Part shown: piece after piece, positions 27,626 through 36,154 of the stretch
Layout of the letters: every line of letters starts with the position of its first letter
Position numbering within the stretch: position 1 is the stretch's first letter
The notes under the pieces: model-generated
Told to the model about the DNA's origin: nothing
The model's database searches: none
The model's input: the letters and a program-made list of their open reading frames with translations, nothing else
Origin: Alloprevotella sp.
GTDB taxonomy: Bacteria; Bacteroidota; Bacteroidia; Bacteroidales; Bacteroidaceae
Length of the DNA: 64,000 nucleotides
Direction of reading: 5' to 3'
NCBI GenBank assembly: GCA_017471505.1
Contig: JAFUTC010000004.1
Span: forward strand, 287,957-351,956
Made by a program: the position numbers and the translations under genes

Positions 27626-27670
27626 AAAAAAATAAAAGAAAGGAGAGCTATTCTCCTTTCTTTTATTTTA
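27626..27670. terminator. bidirectional hairpin terminator
   Basis: Arms of about 16 nt (centred on AAAGAAAGGAG and CTCCTTTCTTT) close a 7-nt loop, with an A-run before and a T-run after. It can therefore end transcription from either side. Confidence 0.85.
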
Positions 27671-28068
27671 CGAACCGGCACAGCGGAGTTCGCATGTGAG
27701 TTCCTTTCGGAACTTCGTCTAACCAATTAACCTAAACTACAAAACCTTTTAGTCAAAACACCTTTTGACATCGCCGCCATCTTTGTGGCGAGGCCGCATA
27801 TAACCCTCTTGCGGGCACTTGCACCAAGGTTGCGGACGGCGAGCGGGCGGATTGTCATTCGTATGTCTGTGCCAAACAATCCGAATTCCCACGCAACAAA
27901 TATAGGTACTATTCTGCAACAACAAAATCTTTTTGTAATTTTTTTTGCAATTTTTCTGCCATTTCGCTGAATTTTTGAATTTTTCGGTTACAAAATCCAC
28001 TTTTTCTTGTCGTTTATGCAACGAAACGGCATCTTAGTCCTGCCAGCCGGACGACCGCTGGCACAGAC
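27671..28068. other. gap between two terminators; possible untranslated RNA
   Basis: About 400 nt with no supported coding frame, bounded by a terminator on each side. Small hairpins are visible, such as TTCC-tttc-GGAA near 27706-27717 and a 7-bp stem (TGCCAGC/GCTGGCA) at 28041-28063. Read on the minus strand, it would end at the 27626 terminator. No tmRNA, RNase P or SRP consensus was found, so an RNA gene is only a possibility. Confidence 0.35.
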
Positions 28069-28104
28069 AAAAAAATAGTCCGCCGAACCTGGTTCGACGG
28101 ACTT
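28069..28104 (-). terminator. Rho-independent terminator of the small lipoprotein gene
   Basis: Read on the minus strand, arms of about 12 nt (AGTCCGTCGAAC and its near complement) are followed by ATTTTTTT. It lies about 50 nt past the stop of the lipoprotein gene. Confidence 0.88.
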
Positions 28105-28152
28105 AGCTTTTCCTAACTTAATAGTTTAGGTAGCTTTCCTAGGTGCTAAATA

Positions 28153-28338
28153 TTATTCAGCAGCAGGAGCTTCAACAGCAGCAGCGGTGTCAGCAGCAGC
28201 GGTATCAACAGCAGCGCTGTCTTCTACTACTACTACGCTGTCGGTATCAGCTACTTCTTCAGCAGCCTGATTCTGGTTACCGCAAGATGCGAAAGAGATA
28301 GCTGCGAAAGCTACGAACAAGAAAACTAACTTTTTCAT
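28153..28338 (-). CDS. small acidic Ala-rich lipoprotein
   Basis: 61 residues from the ATG at 28338 (MKKLVFLFVAFAAISF). A lipoprotein signal peptide ends at a FASC lipobox, so the mature form is only about 42 residues, almost entirely Ala, Glu, Asp and Val, with no fold signature. It has its own promoter and a strong terminator, which suggests a short, abundant single-gene transcript, perhaps an abundant envelope lipoprotein. The longer frame from 28371 adds residues that fall in the leader. Function unknown. Confidence 0.8.
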   Translation of the reverse strand: MKKLVFLFVAFAAISFASCGNQNQAAEEVADTDSVVVVEDSAAVDTAAADTAAAVEAPAAE

Positions 28339-28391
28339 TTGTTTCAAAGTTTTTAAGTGTAAAACAATCAATTGCTTTTATTAAAACACTG

Positions 28392-28423
28392 CAAAAGTAT
28401 ATCGGAGTGGAAAGGTATGGCAA
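28392..28423 (-). promoter_or_regulatory. promoter of the small lipoprotein gene
   Basis: On the minus strand the -7 box reads TACTTTTG (28392-28399), with TTG 21 nt upstream at 28421-28423. The leader to the ATG at 28338 would be about 50 nt. Confidence 0.65.
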
Positions 28424-28618
28424 CTATTGGGATGAATTTTCTTTGTTTTCGCGCAATTATTAACATTTTTTAGCACATATTGCCACATGACTATATCAAA
28501 ATGGGGTGATTTTGTACAATTATGGGTCGATTTCGGGGGTGTGTCCCAGGCGGGCGGTGCATGGTTGGAGGGCGGGATTTTCATAGGGCAGCCGGTGGCT
28601 TCCCTGCCGGGCCTGCAG

Positions 28619-28717
28619 ATTGCATTATGGAATCGGAAAATTGCATAATGGGATTTGGAAATTGCATTATGGAATTTTGAAATTGTATTATGCAATTTTC
28701 GGATTGTATTATGGAAT
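28619..28717. repeat. 21-bp phased palindrome array C, five units
   Basis: Units start at 28619, 28640, 28661, 28682 and 28703, exactly 21 bp apart. The array lies between the divergent lipoprotein and NIF3-like genes and ends 70 bp before the -33 box of the NIF3-like promoter. Confidence 0.94.
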
Positions 28718-28787
28718 TTCGGGGTTGGACGGGCGGACGTGGTCGGCGGCCTCGCGCGCACGTATATATAAATATGGTGTCGATTTG

Positions 28788-28819
28788 TTTGATATTCTGA
28801 CGAAAAGGCATTACCTTTG
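28788..28819 (+). promoter_or_regulatory. consensus Bacteroidota promoter of the NIF3-like gene
   Basis: TTTG (28788-28791), a 20-nt spacer and TACCTTTG (28812-28819) match the consensus exactly. Transcription should begin near 28825, leaving a leader of only a few nucleotides. Confidence 0.85.
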
Positions 28820-28828
28820 CGTCAGAAT

Positions 28829-29611
28829 ATGAAAATTAAGGAAGTAGTCGCTACCCTTGAAAGGTTCGCGCCTCTGCCGCTGCAGGAGAGCTACGATAAT
28901 GCCGGCTTGCAGATTGGATTAACAGAAGCGGAAAGTTCAGGGGTATTATTGTGTCTGGACGTCACGGAAGACGTCCTGGAGGAAGCACTGTCGCTGGGGT
29001 GCAATACGGTGGTGAGCCATCACCCTCTGCTTTTCCGTGCGCTGCGCCGTCTGACCGACGAGTCGATGGTGGAACGCTGCGTGCGGATGGCTGTAAAGAA
29101 CGACTTGTCTGTTTACTCGGCGCACACGAACCTTGACAACGCGCGCGGAGGAGTAAACTTCCAGATGGCCGACCTATTGGGCCTGGAGGATGTGGACTTT
29201 CTCCGTCCGGCAGAAGGCATGGACGGCGGCAGCGGCATAGTGGGCCGCCTGGCCGAGCCTATGCCGATGGAGCGTTTTCTGAGGGAGGTGCAGGACACGT
29301 TTGGCGTGGACTGCCTGTTCCATAATCGCACGAGCAAGTCGCAGATTGCCTCGGTGGCATACTGCGGCGGTGCGGGCGCGTTTCTGCTTGGCGACGCGCT
29401 GCGCATGGGCGTTGACGCGTTCCTGACGGGCGAGATGGGCTACCACGACTATTTCGGCGTGGAGGACGACATATTGATTGGCGTGCTCGGACACTACCAG
29501 AGCGAGCGCTACACGATGAGCCTGCTGCGCCGCATACTGTCGGAGGCGCATCCCACGCTCCCCATCTACGAGACTACGGTGAACACGAATCCGATAAAAT
29601 ATCTTTATTAA
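28829..29611 (+). CDS. NIF3/YbgI-like dinuclear metal centre protein
   Basis: 260 residues, the short form of the NIF3 (GTP cyclohydrolase I type 2-like) family, which forms a toroidal hexamer with two metals per subunit; its physiological role is unsettled. Metal-site motifs are visible: VVSHHPLLF (His64, His65 region), SAHTNLDNA and, near the C-terminus, GHYQSER. The ATG at 28829 is used because an in-frame TTG at 28817 lies inside the -7 box of the promoter. The next gene starts 10 nt after the stop, as is usual for the NIF3 / zinc-ribbon pair. Confidence 0.88.
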   Translation: MKIKEVVATLERFAPLPLQESYDNAGLQIGLTEAESSGVLLCLDVTEDVLEEALSLGCNTVVSHHPLLFRALRRLTDESMVERCVRMAVKNDLSVYSAHTNLDNARGGVNFQMADLLGLEDVDFLRPAEGMDGGSGIVGRLAEPMPMERFLREVQDTFGVDCLFHNRTSKSQIASVAYCGGAGAFLLGDALRMGVDAFLTGEMGYHDYFGVEDDILIGVLGHYQSERYTMSLLRRILSEAHPTLPIYETTVNTNPIKYLY

Positions 29612-29621
29612 ACACACTATT

Positions 29622-30482
29622 ATGCCAAAGAAAATTGACCCAGCAGAAATGCCCATGGAAGACAAGCTGAAGAATCTGTACTTGCTGCAGACGACGCTGT
29701 CGGAAATAGACAAAATCAAACAACTACGCGGCGAGCTGCCCCTGGAAGTACAGGACCTGGAGGACGAAATAGCCGGACTGACCACTCGCGTAAGCAAGAT
29801 GGAGGAAGAAATAGCCGCGCTCGAAGCCGAAAGCAAGAAGAACAAGGGCATCATAGAGCAGGCCCAGCTGGCCATAAACCGCTACAACGAGCAGATAAAC
29901 AACGTGGCCAACAACCGCGAGTACGACCTGCTCAAGAAAGAGCTGGAGTTCCAGGAACTCGAGGTGAAGGTTCAGCAGAAGCACATCGACGAGGCCACGG
30001 CAAAGATTCACGAGAAAAAAGAACTGATCGACGCGTGCCAGAAGACGATAGCCGAGCGCACGTCGGACCTCGACGTGAAGAAGGCCGAGCTCGAGGACAT
30101 CGTGGCAGAGACCCGCATGGAAGAAGAGAAGCTGCGCGAGAAGAGCAAAGGCATCGAGGCCACCATCGAGCCCCGACTGCTGGCTTCGTTTAAGCGAATC
30201 CGCCACAACAGTCGCAACGGACTCGGCATGGTATACGTGCAACGCGATTCCTGCGGCGGATGCTTCAACAAGATTCCGCCTCAGCGCCAGCTCGATATTC
30301 GCATGCGCAAGAAAGTGATTGTGTGCGAATACTGCGGCCGTATTTTGATTGACCCCGAACTGGCCGGCATGCAGACCGACAAGCCCGTGGAGGAAAAGCC
30401 CAAGCGTAAGCGCTCCACCACTAAGAAGGCCGCCACGGCCAAGAAGGCTGCCGAGCAGCCCGAGGAAGCCGTCGAGGCATAA
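29622..30482 (+). CDS. CT398-like coiled-coil zinc-ribbon protein
   Basis: 286 residues. Residues about 10-195 are a long charged coiled-coil hairpin. A C4-type zinc ribbon follows (CGGCFNKIPP ... VCEYCGRILIDPE, about 206-245), as in the zf-RING_7/CT398 family. The last 40 residues are a Lys/Ala tail ending in acidic residues, probably disordered. Family members are thought to act in nucleic-acid or secretion-related complexes, but no function is established. It forms an operon with the NIF3-like gene and ends at a strong terminator. Confidence 0.85.
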   Translation: MPKKIDPAEMPMEDKLKNLYLLQTTLSEIDKIKQLRGELPLEVQDLEDEIAGLTTRVSKMEEEIAALEAESKKNKGIIEQAQLAINRYNEQINNVANNREYDLLKKELEFQELEVKVQQKHIDEATAKIHEKKELIDACQKTIAERTSDLDVKKAELEDIVAETRMEEEKLREKSKGIEATIEPRLLASFKRIRHNSRNGLGMVYVQRDSCGGCFNKIPPQRQLDIRMRKKVIVCEYCGRILIDPELAGMQTDKPVEEKPKRKRSTTKKAATAKKAAEQPEEAVEA

Positions 30483-30501
30483 GTCGGCGACACAAAAAGA
30501 G

Positions 30502-30536
30502 AAAGCCCACTTGCACTGCTGTGCGAGTGGGCTTTT
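30502..30536. terminator. bidirectional terminator between zinc-ribbon gene and tRNA-His
   Basis: A hairpin with arms AAAGCCCACTTGCAC and GTGCGAGTGGGCTTT, T-rich on the right and A-rich on the left. It can stop the plus-strand zinc-ribbon transcript and the minus-strand tRNA transcript. Confidence 0.88.
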
Positions 30537-30541
30537 CGGTG

Positions 30542-30616
30542 GGTGCCTTGTGGGACTCGAACCCACGACATTCAGAACCACAATCTGACGCTCTAACCAA
30601 CTGAACTAAAGGCACC
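30542..30616 (-). tRNA. tRNA-His (anticodon GUG)
   Basis: On the minus strand a full cloverleaf folds: acceptor GTGCCTT/AAGGCAC, an encoded extra G(-1) opposite discriminator C73 (the tRNA-His hallmark), anticodon stem TCAGA/TCTGA around a loop with GTG, and the T-arm GTTCGAGTC. CCA is not encoded. Confidence 0.96.
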
Positions 30617-30807
30617 ATCAAGATGGCTCCCTTACGGAAGCGGGTGCAAAGATAAGGTTATTTCGGCATTTGCAAAACTTTTTTGGAAAAATTGTTTGAT
30701 TTTCGGGCGAAAAACCGGCTTCTCTTGTCCCGCCGCATAGGCACGCCCGCCCGCAAAACCGACATTTTCGGCCCGAACCGCATGACGCCCGCACGCCCCA
30801 AAGACAA

Positions 30808-30842
30808 GCGCTCCCGCCCACCTGCATGGTAGACGGGAGCGC
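30808..30842 (-). terminator. hairpin after gpsA
   Basis: Nine-bp arms GCGCTCCCG (30808-30816) and CGGGAGCGC (30834-30842) with a 17-nt loop, just past the gpsA stop. There is no good T-run, so termination strength is uncertain. The 190 nt between here and the tRNA hold nothing recognisable. Confidence 0.55.
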
Positions 30843-30859
30843 CCGTGTGTCAGCCCGGC

Positions 30860-31855
30860 CTAATGGAACTTCTCGGCCAGCCGCTTGATTTCGGCGCCGG
30901 GAGACTTCTGCTCGTAGAGGATGGAATAGACCGCGTTGAGGATAGGTGCCTCCACGTGGAAATGTTCATTAACCGCGTGCATGCAAGATGCGCCGTAATA
31001 GCCCTCGGCAATCATCTCCATCTCGATTTGAGCGGCCTTTACGCTGTAGCCACGCCCAATCATGGTGCCGAAGATACGGTTGCGCGAGAAATTGCTATAG
31101 GAAGTCACCAGCAGGTCGCCCATGTAGGCCGAGTCGGTTATGCAGCGAGGCAGCGGATAGATGGCGCGGAGAAACTTCTCCATCTCCTGAGCCGCGTTGA
31201 CAGTGAGAACGGCCTGGAAGTTATCGCCCAATCCGAGTCCGCTACAGATGCCTGCGGCGATGGCATATACATTCTTGAGCACAGAAGCATACTCTATGCC
31301 GATTACGTCGAGGGCCGTCTTGGTTTTCACATAGTCCGAGGCAAAAAGCGAGGCCAGCGACTGGCTAAGTTCCTCGTCGGCGCTGCCGAAAGTAAGGTAC
31401 GTCAGTCGGTTCATAGCCACTTCCTCGGCATGACTAGGGCCTCCGATGACAGCAATCTGCGATTCGGGAACGTTATAGATGGCGCGGAAAAACTCACTGA
31501 CCACCATCTCCTCTTCAGGCACAATTCCCTTGATGGCAGTAACAATGTTCTTGTCGGTAAGTTTCTGCCGGAGTTTCCGAAGATGCGACGTGAAGTAAGG
31601 CGAGGGCGTCACGAAAATCAGCGTATCGGCCCGCTTGACCGCCTCGTTGATGTCGGTGGTGAAACTTATGCGGTTGACGTCGAACCTTACGCCGGTGAGA
31701 TATTGCGGGTTGTGACCGGTCCGCTGGAACTCGCTGATGGTGTCTTTGCGCCTCATATACCATACGAGGTCAGGCGTTTTCTCCAACACCATCTTCGCAA
31801 TGGCCGTTGCCCAACTGCCGCTGCCCAATACGGCTATTTTTCCGATTTTCTTCAT
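30860..31855 (-). CDS. gpsA: NAD(P)H-dependent glycerol-3-phosphate dehydrogenase
   Basis: 331 residues, normal for GpsA, which reduces dihydroxyacetone phosphate to sn-glycerol 3-phosphate for phospholipid synthesis. The N-terminal Rossmann motif reads VLGSGSWATAIAK (about 9-21). The AIKGIVPEE block and the LGLGDNFQAVLTVNAAQEM substrate-binding region follow, with the catalytic Lys in the family-typical central position. It begins 26 nt after lysS on the same strand and is probably co-transcribed with it. Confidence 0.94.
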   Translation of the reverse strand: MKKIGKIAVLGSGSWATAIAKMVLEKTPDLVWYMRRKDTISEFQRTGHNPQYLTGVRFDVNRISFTTDINEAVKRADTLIFVTPSPYFTSHLRKLRQKLTDKNIVTAIKGIVPEEEMVVSEFFRAIYNVPESQIAVIGGPSHAEEVAMNRLTYLTFGSADEELSQSLASLFASDYVKTKTALDVIGIEYASVLKNVYAIAAGICSGLGLGDNFQAVLTVNAAQEMEKFLRAIYPLPRCITDSAYMGDLLVTSYSNFSRNRIFGTMIGRGYSVKAAQIEMEMIAEGYYGASCMHAVNEHFHVEAPILNAVYSILYEQKSPGAEIKRLAEKFH

Positions 31856-31881
31856 AAGATGGTCGGCTGAGGGGAAAAGGA

Positions 31882-33615
31882 TTAGTCTTGCTTAGTCCAA
31901 CGCTCGACCACGTCCAAGGCAGGACGCTCGAGGTCGGTCAGGCCTTTGTAGCGCTTCAACAGTTCGGCCAGTTGCTGCTGCACCTTCTGCGGATTGGCAT
32001 CCTTGAGGTCGGACACCAGGTTATAGCCCAGTCGCTGCAGGGCAGGCACCATCTCCCCGGGCACGCCAATGGCGGCGAAAGCCTCGACGGAGTCGTGGAG
32101 CACTTTCTTCTCCGGACGCATCTGCGGGAAGAACAACACCTCCTGTATGAACGCGTTTCCGGTCATCAGCATAACCAGACGGTCGATGCCGATACCGATG
32201 CCGCTCGTCGGAGGCATGCCGTACTGCAGGGCACGCAAGAAATCCTGGTCGATGAACATAGCTTCGTCGTCTCCCTTTGCGCTAAGCTGCAATTGGTCTT
32301 GGAAGCGCTCCTCCTGGTCTATCGGGTCGTTCAGCTCGCTATAGGCGTTGGCCAGTTCCTTACCGTTGACCATCAATTCGAAGCGCTCCGTGAGCGACGG
32401 ATTACTGCGATGTTTCTTGGTGAGCGGAGACATTTCGATGGGGTAGTCAGTAATAAACGTAGGCTGTATGAACGTGCCTTCGCAGAACGCTCCGAACAAT
32501 TCGTCTATCAACTTGCCCTTGCCCATCGTACTATCTGTTTCGACGCCGAGCTTATTGCAGATGTCGCGAACCTCGTCCTCCGACTTGCCGTCAAGGTCGT
32601 AGCCGGTCTTTTCTTTGATGGCCTCAAGAATTGGCAGGCGGCGATAGGGCGCCTTAAAGCTTATCGTGTGGCCGTCAATATCGACTTCGGTCGTGCCATT
32701 GGCAGCCAGGCAGATTTGCTCGAGCAGTTGCTCGGTGAAACTCATCATCCAGTTGTAATCCTTATACTGCACGTAGAGTTCCATACAGGTAAACTCGGGG
32801 TTGTGGTTCTTGTCCATTCCCTCGTTACGGAAATTCTTGCCGATTTCATATACTCCCTCGAAACCGCCTACGATAAGGCGCTTGAGGTATAGTTCGGTGG
32901 CTATGCGCAAGTACAGGTCGATGTCGAGGCTGTTATGGTGCGTGATGAACGGACGGGCGCTTGCTCCGCCGGGAATAGACTGCAGGATGGGAGTCTCCAC
33001 CTCTGTGTAGCCGGCCTTGTCGAGCAGGCTTCGCAGCGTACTTACCACGACGGCGCGCTTACGGAACGTTTCCTTTACATTCGGGTTGACAATCAGATCC
33101 ACATAGCGCTGGCGATATCGGAGTTCGGGATCGGAGAATCCGTCGTACACCTCGCCGTCTTTCTCCTTGACCACAGGCAGGGGTCTAAGGCTCTTCGACA
33201 GGAGTTTTATCGACTTGGCGTGGACGCTTATCTCGCCGGTCTGCGTCTTGAATACGTAGCCTTCGACGCCTATGAAGTCGCCCAGGTCGAGCAGTTTCTT
33301 GAACACTTTGTTATAGAGGTCCTTGTCTTCGTCGGGACAAATGTCGTCGCGCGTTATGTAGACTTGGATTCTGCCTTTCGAGTCGAGCAGTTCGGCAAAG
33401 CTTGCCTTGCCCATCACGCGCCGGCTCATCAGTCGGCCTGCAATCTTGACGGGTCGGAGTTCTTCTGCATTTTCGTCGAACTGGCTTTTGATATCATCGG
33501 AATAGGCCGTGACCTCAAACTCCTCTGCGGGATAGGGATTGATGCCCATCTCGCGCAATTCTGCAAGGGCTTGCCGGCGGCCAACTTCTTGTTCGCTAAG
33601 TTCAAAGATATTCAT
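31882..33615 (-). CDS. lysS: lysyl-tRNA synthetase, class II
   Basis: 577 residues. An N-terminal OB-fold anticodon-binding domain (about 55-170, with [17 protein letters not shown]) precedes the class II catalytic core: motif 1 near YTEVETPIL, motif 2 near [15 protein letters not shown] and motif 3 [14 protein letters not shown]. About 70 extra residues follow the core ([17 protein letters not shown] to the end), forming a helical C-terminal extension seen in Bacteroidota LysS and absent from the E. coli enzyme. It has its own promoter and leads the lysS-gpsA transcript. Confidence 0.95.
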   Translation of the reverse strand: MNIFELSEQEVGRRQALAELREMGINPYPAEEFEVTAYSDDIKSQFDENAEELRPVKIAGRLMSRRVMGKASFAELLDSKGRIQVYITRDDICPDEDKDLYNKVFKKLLDLGDFIGVEGYVFKTQTGEISVHAKSIKLLSKSLRPLPVVKEKDGEVYDGFSDPELRYRQRYVDLIVNPNVKETFRKRAVVVSTLRSLLDKAGYTEVETPILQSIPGGASARPFITHHNSLDIDLYLRIATELYLKRLIVGGFEGVYEIGKNFRNEGMDKNHNPEFTCMELYVQYKDYNWMMSFTEQLLEQICLAANGTTEVDIDGHTISFKAPYRRLPILEAIKEKTGYDLDGKSEDEVRDICNKLGVETDSTMGKGKLIDELFGAFCEGTFIQPTFITDYPIEMSPLTKKHRSNPSLTERFELMVNGKELANAYSELNDPIDQEERFQDQLQLSAKGDDEAMFIDQDFLRALQYGMPPTSGIGIGIDRLVMLMTGNAFIQEVLFFPQMRPEKKVLHDSVEAFAAIGVPGEMVPALQRLGYNLVSDLKDANPQKVQQQLAELLKRYKGLTDLERPALDVVERWTKQD

Positions 33616-33650
33616 ACTTATATATTATATAGGTGCATAGATACGCGGCG

Positions 33651-33682
33651 CAAAGTTAGCGAAGAAAACGCTTATGGTGAAA
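33651..33682 (-). promoter_or_regulatory. promoter of lysS
   Basis: On the minus strand TAACTTTG (33651-33658) is a perfect -7 box. At 20 nt upstream lies TTTC (33679-33682), one base from the -33 consensus. The leader is about 30 nt. Confidence 0.65.
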
Positions 33683-33768
33683 ATCTGACCGTCATAATTT
33701 CACTCGTATCGGATTATTCTATAATTTCGCAACAGTTTTCAACTATTTTCCACACGGCACTTTCCCCT

Positions 33769-34008
33769 ATGGCATATACTAAAATCTATCCGTCGAAAGA
33801 ACTTGCGAAAATCAAGGCCTGGGCGCTGGAGCAGCAGGACAGCCTTCCTGCCGACCTGCAACTTGACACGGCCGTCTATCTGCCCGATTTGCGTCGGACG
33901 GTCGGACATCTAGTCGAAGTGATCGATGCCCACGGCTCGCACCCCGCGTTCTACGGCGAGATTGAACTGCTGTTCCGCATCCGCGAGGCACTGGAATCTG
34001 CCCGTTAA
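33769..34008 (+). CDS. small conserved-type protein (79 residues)
   Basis: Starts at ATG 33769 (MAYTKIYPSKELAKI). No signal or membrane segment; mostly helical, with the central SLPADLQLDTAVYLPDLRRTVGHL reminiscent of small Bacteroidota DUF6965-like proteins, though I am not sure of that family. It is 24 nt before queC on the same strand and so may head that operon. The frame remains open upstream on the antisense of lysS, but composition and context favour this start. Function unknown. Confidence 0.65.
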   Translation: MAYTKIYPSKELAKIKAWALEQQDSLPADLQLDTAVYLPDLRRTVGHLVEVIDAHGSHPAFYGEIELLFRIREALESAR

Positions 34009-34032
34009 TCCCTCAAGCAACCCTACCCCACG

Positions 34033-34767
34033 ATGATTTCCATTCAGAACAAAGATGCGCTTGTCGTCTACAGCGGCGGACAGGATTCCACCACCTGCCT
34101 GTTCTGGGCTCTGAAGCATTTTGAGCACGTTTCGGCCGTCTGCTTCGACTACGGCCAAAAGCACGTGGCCGAAACCGATATCGCCCGCGCCATTGCCGCC
34201 GAGGCCGGAGTCGACTTCACGCTCCTGCACTCCGGGCTCATAGGCCACATTGGCCGCAACTCACTCACCTACAACGACCTCATAATGGACGAGGACAAGC
34301 CCGAGGAGGGCTCGCCCAACACGTTCGTGCCCGGCCGCAACATGTTCTTCCTGAGCATTGCCGCCGTAGTGGCACGCGAACGCGGCATACGCCACCTGGT
34401 CACGGGAGTTTCTCAAGCCGACTTCTCCGGCTATCCCGACTGCCGCGACTCCTTTATCCGCAGCCTGAACGTGACGCTAAACCTGGCAATGGACGAACAA
34501 TTCGTCCTACACACCCCACTCATGTGGCTCGACAAGTGTCAGACCTGGGCGCTGGCCGATAGCCTGGGCGTGCTAGACCTGGTGCGCGAGCGCACGCTGA
34601 CTTGCTACAATTCCGTACCAGGCGACGGCTGCGGCAGATGTCCGGCCTGCAAACTGCGCCGACGCGGACTCGAAGAATACAACGCACTCAAAGCGGCCGG
34701 AATGTCGCCCGAAGACGTCATGCGCATGGAGCATGAGCACGACGACGAAGCCGCTTTCGACCTATAA
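34033..34767 (+). CDS. queC: 7-cyano-7-deazaguanine synthase
   Basis: 244 residues. QueC converts 7-carboxy-7-deazaguanine to preQ0 with ATP and ammonia in the queuosine pathway. The N-terminal pyrophosphatase loop SGGQDST (14-20) is intact. The structural zinc site is the C-terminal cysteine cluster ([17 protein letters not shown], about 195-211). It lies 11 nt before queF, giving a two-step preQ0-to-preQ1 module. No preQ1 riboswitch was recognised upstream. Confidence 0.95.
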   Translation: MISIQNKDALVVYSGGQDSTTCLFWALKHFEHVSAVCFDYGQKHVAETDIARAIAAEAGVDFTLLHSGLIGHIGRNSLTYNDLIMDEDKPEEGSPNTFVPGRNMFFLSIAAVVARERGIRHLVTGVSQADFSGYPDCRDSFIRSLNVTLNLAMDEQFVLHTPLMWLDKCQTWALADSLGVLDLVRERTLTCYNSVPGDGCGRCPACKLRRRGLEEYNALKAAGMSPEDVMRMEHEHDDEAAFDL

Positions 34768-34778
34768 ACCTATCCCCC

Positions 34779-35237
34779 ATGTCAAGAGAACAAGACCATC
34801 TGCAGGCACTCGGCAAGAAAACCGTCTACAAGTCGGACTATGCGCCCGAGGTGCTTGAGACGTTTGAGAACAAGCATAAGGAAAACGACTACTGGGTACG
34901 CTTCAACTGCCCGGAGTTTACGAGCCTGTGCCCCATCACAGGGCAGCCCGACTTTGCCGAGGTCCGAATCAGCTACATCCCCGACCAACGGATGGTGGAG
35001 AGTAAGAGTCTGAAGCTCTACCTATTCAGCTTCCGCAACCACGGCGACTTCCACGAGGACTGCATAAACACCATCATGAAAGACCTTGTGCGGCTGATGG
35101 ACCCGAAGTACATCGAGGTGACGGGGCTCTTTACTCCGCGCGGAGGCATCAGCATCTATCCCTACGCCAACTACGGTCGCGAGGGCACTAAATATGCCGA
35201 GCTGGCCGAATACCGCATGCGCCACCACGACCTGTAA
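34779..35237 (+). CDS. queF: NADPH-dependent 7-cyano-7-deazaguanine reductase
   Basis: 152 residues, the short unimodular QueF type. It reduces the nitrile of preQ0 to the aminomethyl of preQ1. The signature [12 protein letters not shown] (about 48-59) contains the catalytic Cys51 and Asp58. The RGGISI and QueF-typical ESKSLKLY blocks are also present. Directly follows queC; the FtsB/DivIC-like gene starts 11 nt later. Confidence 0.95.
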   Translation: MSREQDHLQALGKKTVYKSDYAPEVLETFENKHKENDYWVRFNCPEFTSLCPITGQPDFAEVRISYIPDQRMVESKSLKLYLFSFRNHGDFHEDCINTIMKDLVRLMDPKYIEVTGLFTPRGGISIYPYANYGREGTKYAELAEYRMRHHDL

Positions 35238-35248
35238 TACCCTGCGCC

Positions 35249-35554
35249 ATGACCATACAAGCATCCAGAATATGGCATTTCCTAACGCGCCACAAGGTGC
35301 TTTGGGTATGCCTGCTCTTTATTATCGTCGTCGGATTCGTCGACCGGAACAGCTACCTGGCCCGCTATCGCATCCACAAGCATAATGCCGAGCTGCAGCG
35401 CCAAATTGACGAGGCCGAGGCCGCCTATGCCGCCGACAGCAAGGCCCTGCGCCAGCTCAAGGAAGACCCTGAGGCCGTCGAAGAGGTGGCCCGCGTGCGC
35501 CTGTTCATGAAGAACGACGACGAAGACGTCTATGTAATCGACAATCAGCCATGA
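35249..35554 (+). CDS. FtsB/DivIC-type septum formation initiator
   Basis: 101 residues of the DivIC/FtsB family, small bitopic proteins that link FtsQ and FtsL in the divisome. A short cytoplasmic N-terminus, one transmembrane helix (about 16-32, VLWVCLLFIIVVGFV) and a coiled coil (about 45-75) are followed by the conserved membrane-distal region EEVARVRLFMKNDDEDVYVI. The stop overlaps the next start (ATGA). Confidence 0.88.
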   Translation: MTIQASRIWHFLTRHKVLWVCLLFIIVVGFVDRNSYLARYRIHKHNAELQRQIDEAEAAYAADSKALRQLKEDPEAVEEVARVRLFMKNDDEDVYVIDNQP

Positions 35555-35946
35555 GCATCAAGTCCACTCTCCTGTCGGCCGCGCTCATAGCAGGCGGCAT
35601 CCTGCTGCTTGCAGGCGCCTCGGCTCCGCTCCTTGGTTTCGACGAGCACACGGCCCTATGGCTGCTGGCTCCGGGCGGCGTGCTGTTTGCCCTCAGCCAA
35701 GTGCTGTCGCCCCTCCCCGTAAGCAATCCCGTCATCCGCAGGCTCCGGCTGCAACAGTTGCTCGGGGCGCTGCTGCTGGTCGTAAGCCCCGTGCTGCTCT
35801 ACACGCACCTGCACGCCATTCCCCCATTCCGCGGCGGCGAGTGGAAGATTGCGCTCATCCTGGCAGCCGTCTTCGAGATTTACACCGCGTTCCGGCTGCC
35901 CGCCGAGACCGACAAGGCCATGCGCGGCAAGGACTCCGCCGAATAG
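35551..35946 (+). CDS. small four-helix membrane protein of unknown function
   Basis: 131 residues with four predicted transmembrane segments (about 5-25, 33-52, 66-86, 97-116) joined by short loops, ending in a charged tail. I do not recognise a family. It is translationally coupled to the FtsB/DivIC-like gene by a 4-nt overlap, so it belongs to the same transcript, and a hairpin follows. Confidence 0.72.
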   Translation: MSIKSTLLSAALIAGGILLLAGASAPLLGFDEHTALWLLAPGGVLFALSQVLSPLPVSNPVIRRLRLQQLLGALLLVVSPVLLYTHLHAIPPFRGGEWKIALILAAVFEIYTAFRLPAETDKAMRGKDSAE

Positions 35947-35961
35947 GCTGCCGTCGCGTGC

Positions 35962-36022
35962 GGCCGCCGCATCATGACACCGACCTGCAGGTCGCCATCG
36001 CAAGAATGGCGGCCTGTTTTGT
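35962..36022 (+). terminator. terminator of the queC-queF-ftsB-like operon
   Basis: GGCCGCC (35962-35968) pairs with GGCGGCC (36008-36014). An inner perfect hairpin CGACCTGCAGGTCG lies at 35981-35994, and TGTTTTGTTT follows. Confidence 0.65.
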
Positions 36023-36116
36023 TTAAAAATCGTTAAATCGGTGCGCAAAATGCTATAAAACACTAAAAATCAGAAATTATGTCGGTCGGCGAGGCCAATG
36101 TTTGAGGTCGGTGCGG

Positions 36117-36124
36117 TATATTTG
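36117..36124 (+). promoter_or_regulatory. -7 box of the DUF4369-like lipoprotein gene
   Basis: TATATTTG matches TAnnTTTG and would give a start near 36131. It therefore supports the ATG at 36155 over an upstream ATG at 36098. No proper -33 box was found at 20 nt. Confidence 0.5.
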
Positions 36125-36154
36125 CACCAACTCGTAACCCACAGAAGGAAGAAC

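Noticed and set aside
27671-28068. tmRNA, RNase P RNA or SRP RNA between two terminators
   Set aside because: Length and flanking hairpins were suggestive, but none of the conserved segments of these RNAs was found on either strand.
33720-34032. preQ1 riboswitch before queC
   Set aside because: No pseudoknot-forming preQ1 aptamer pattern was seen upstream of the small gene or queC.
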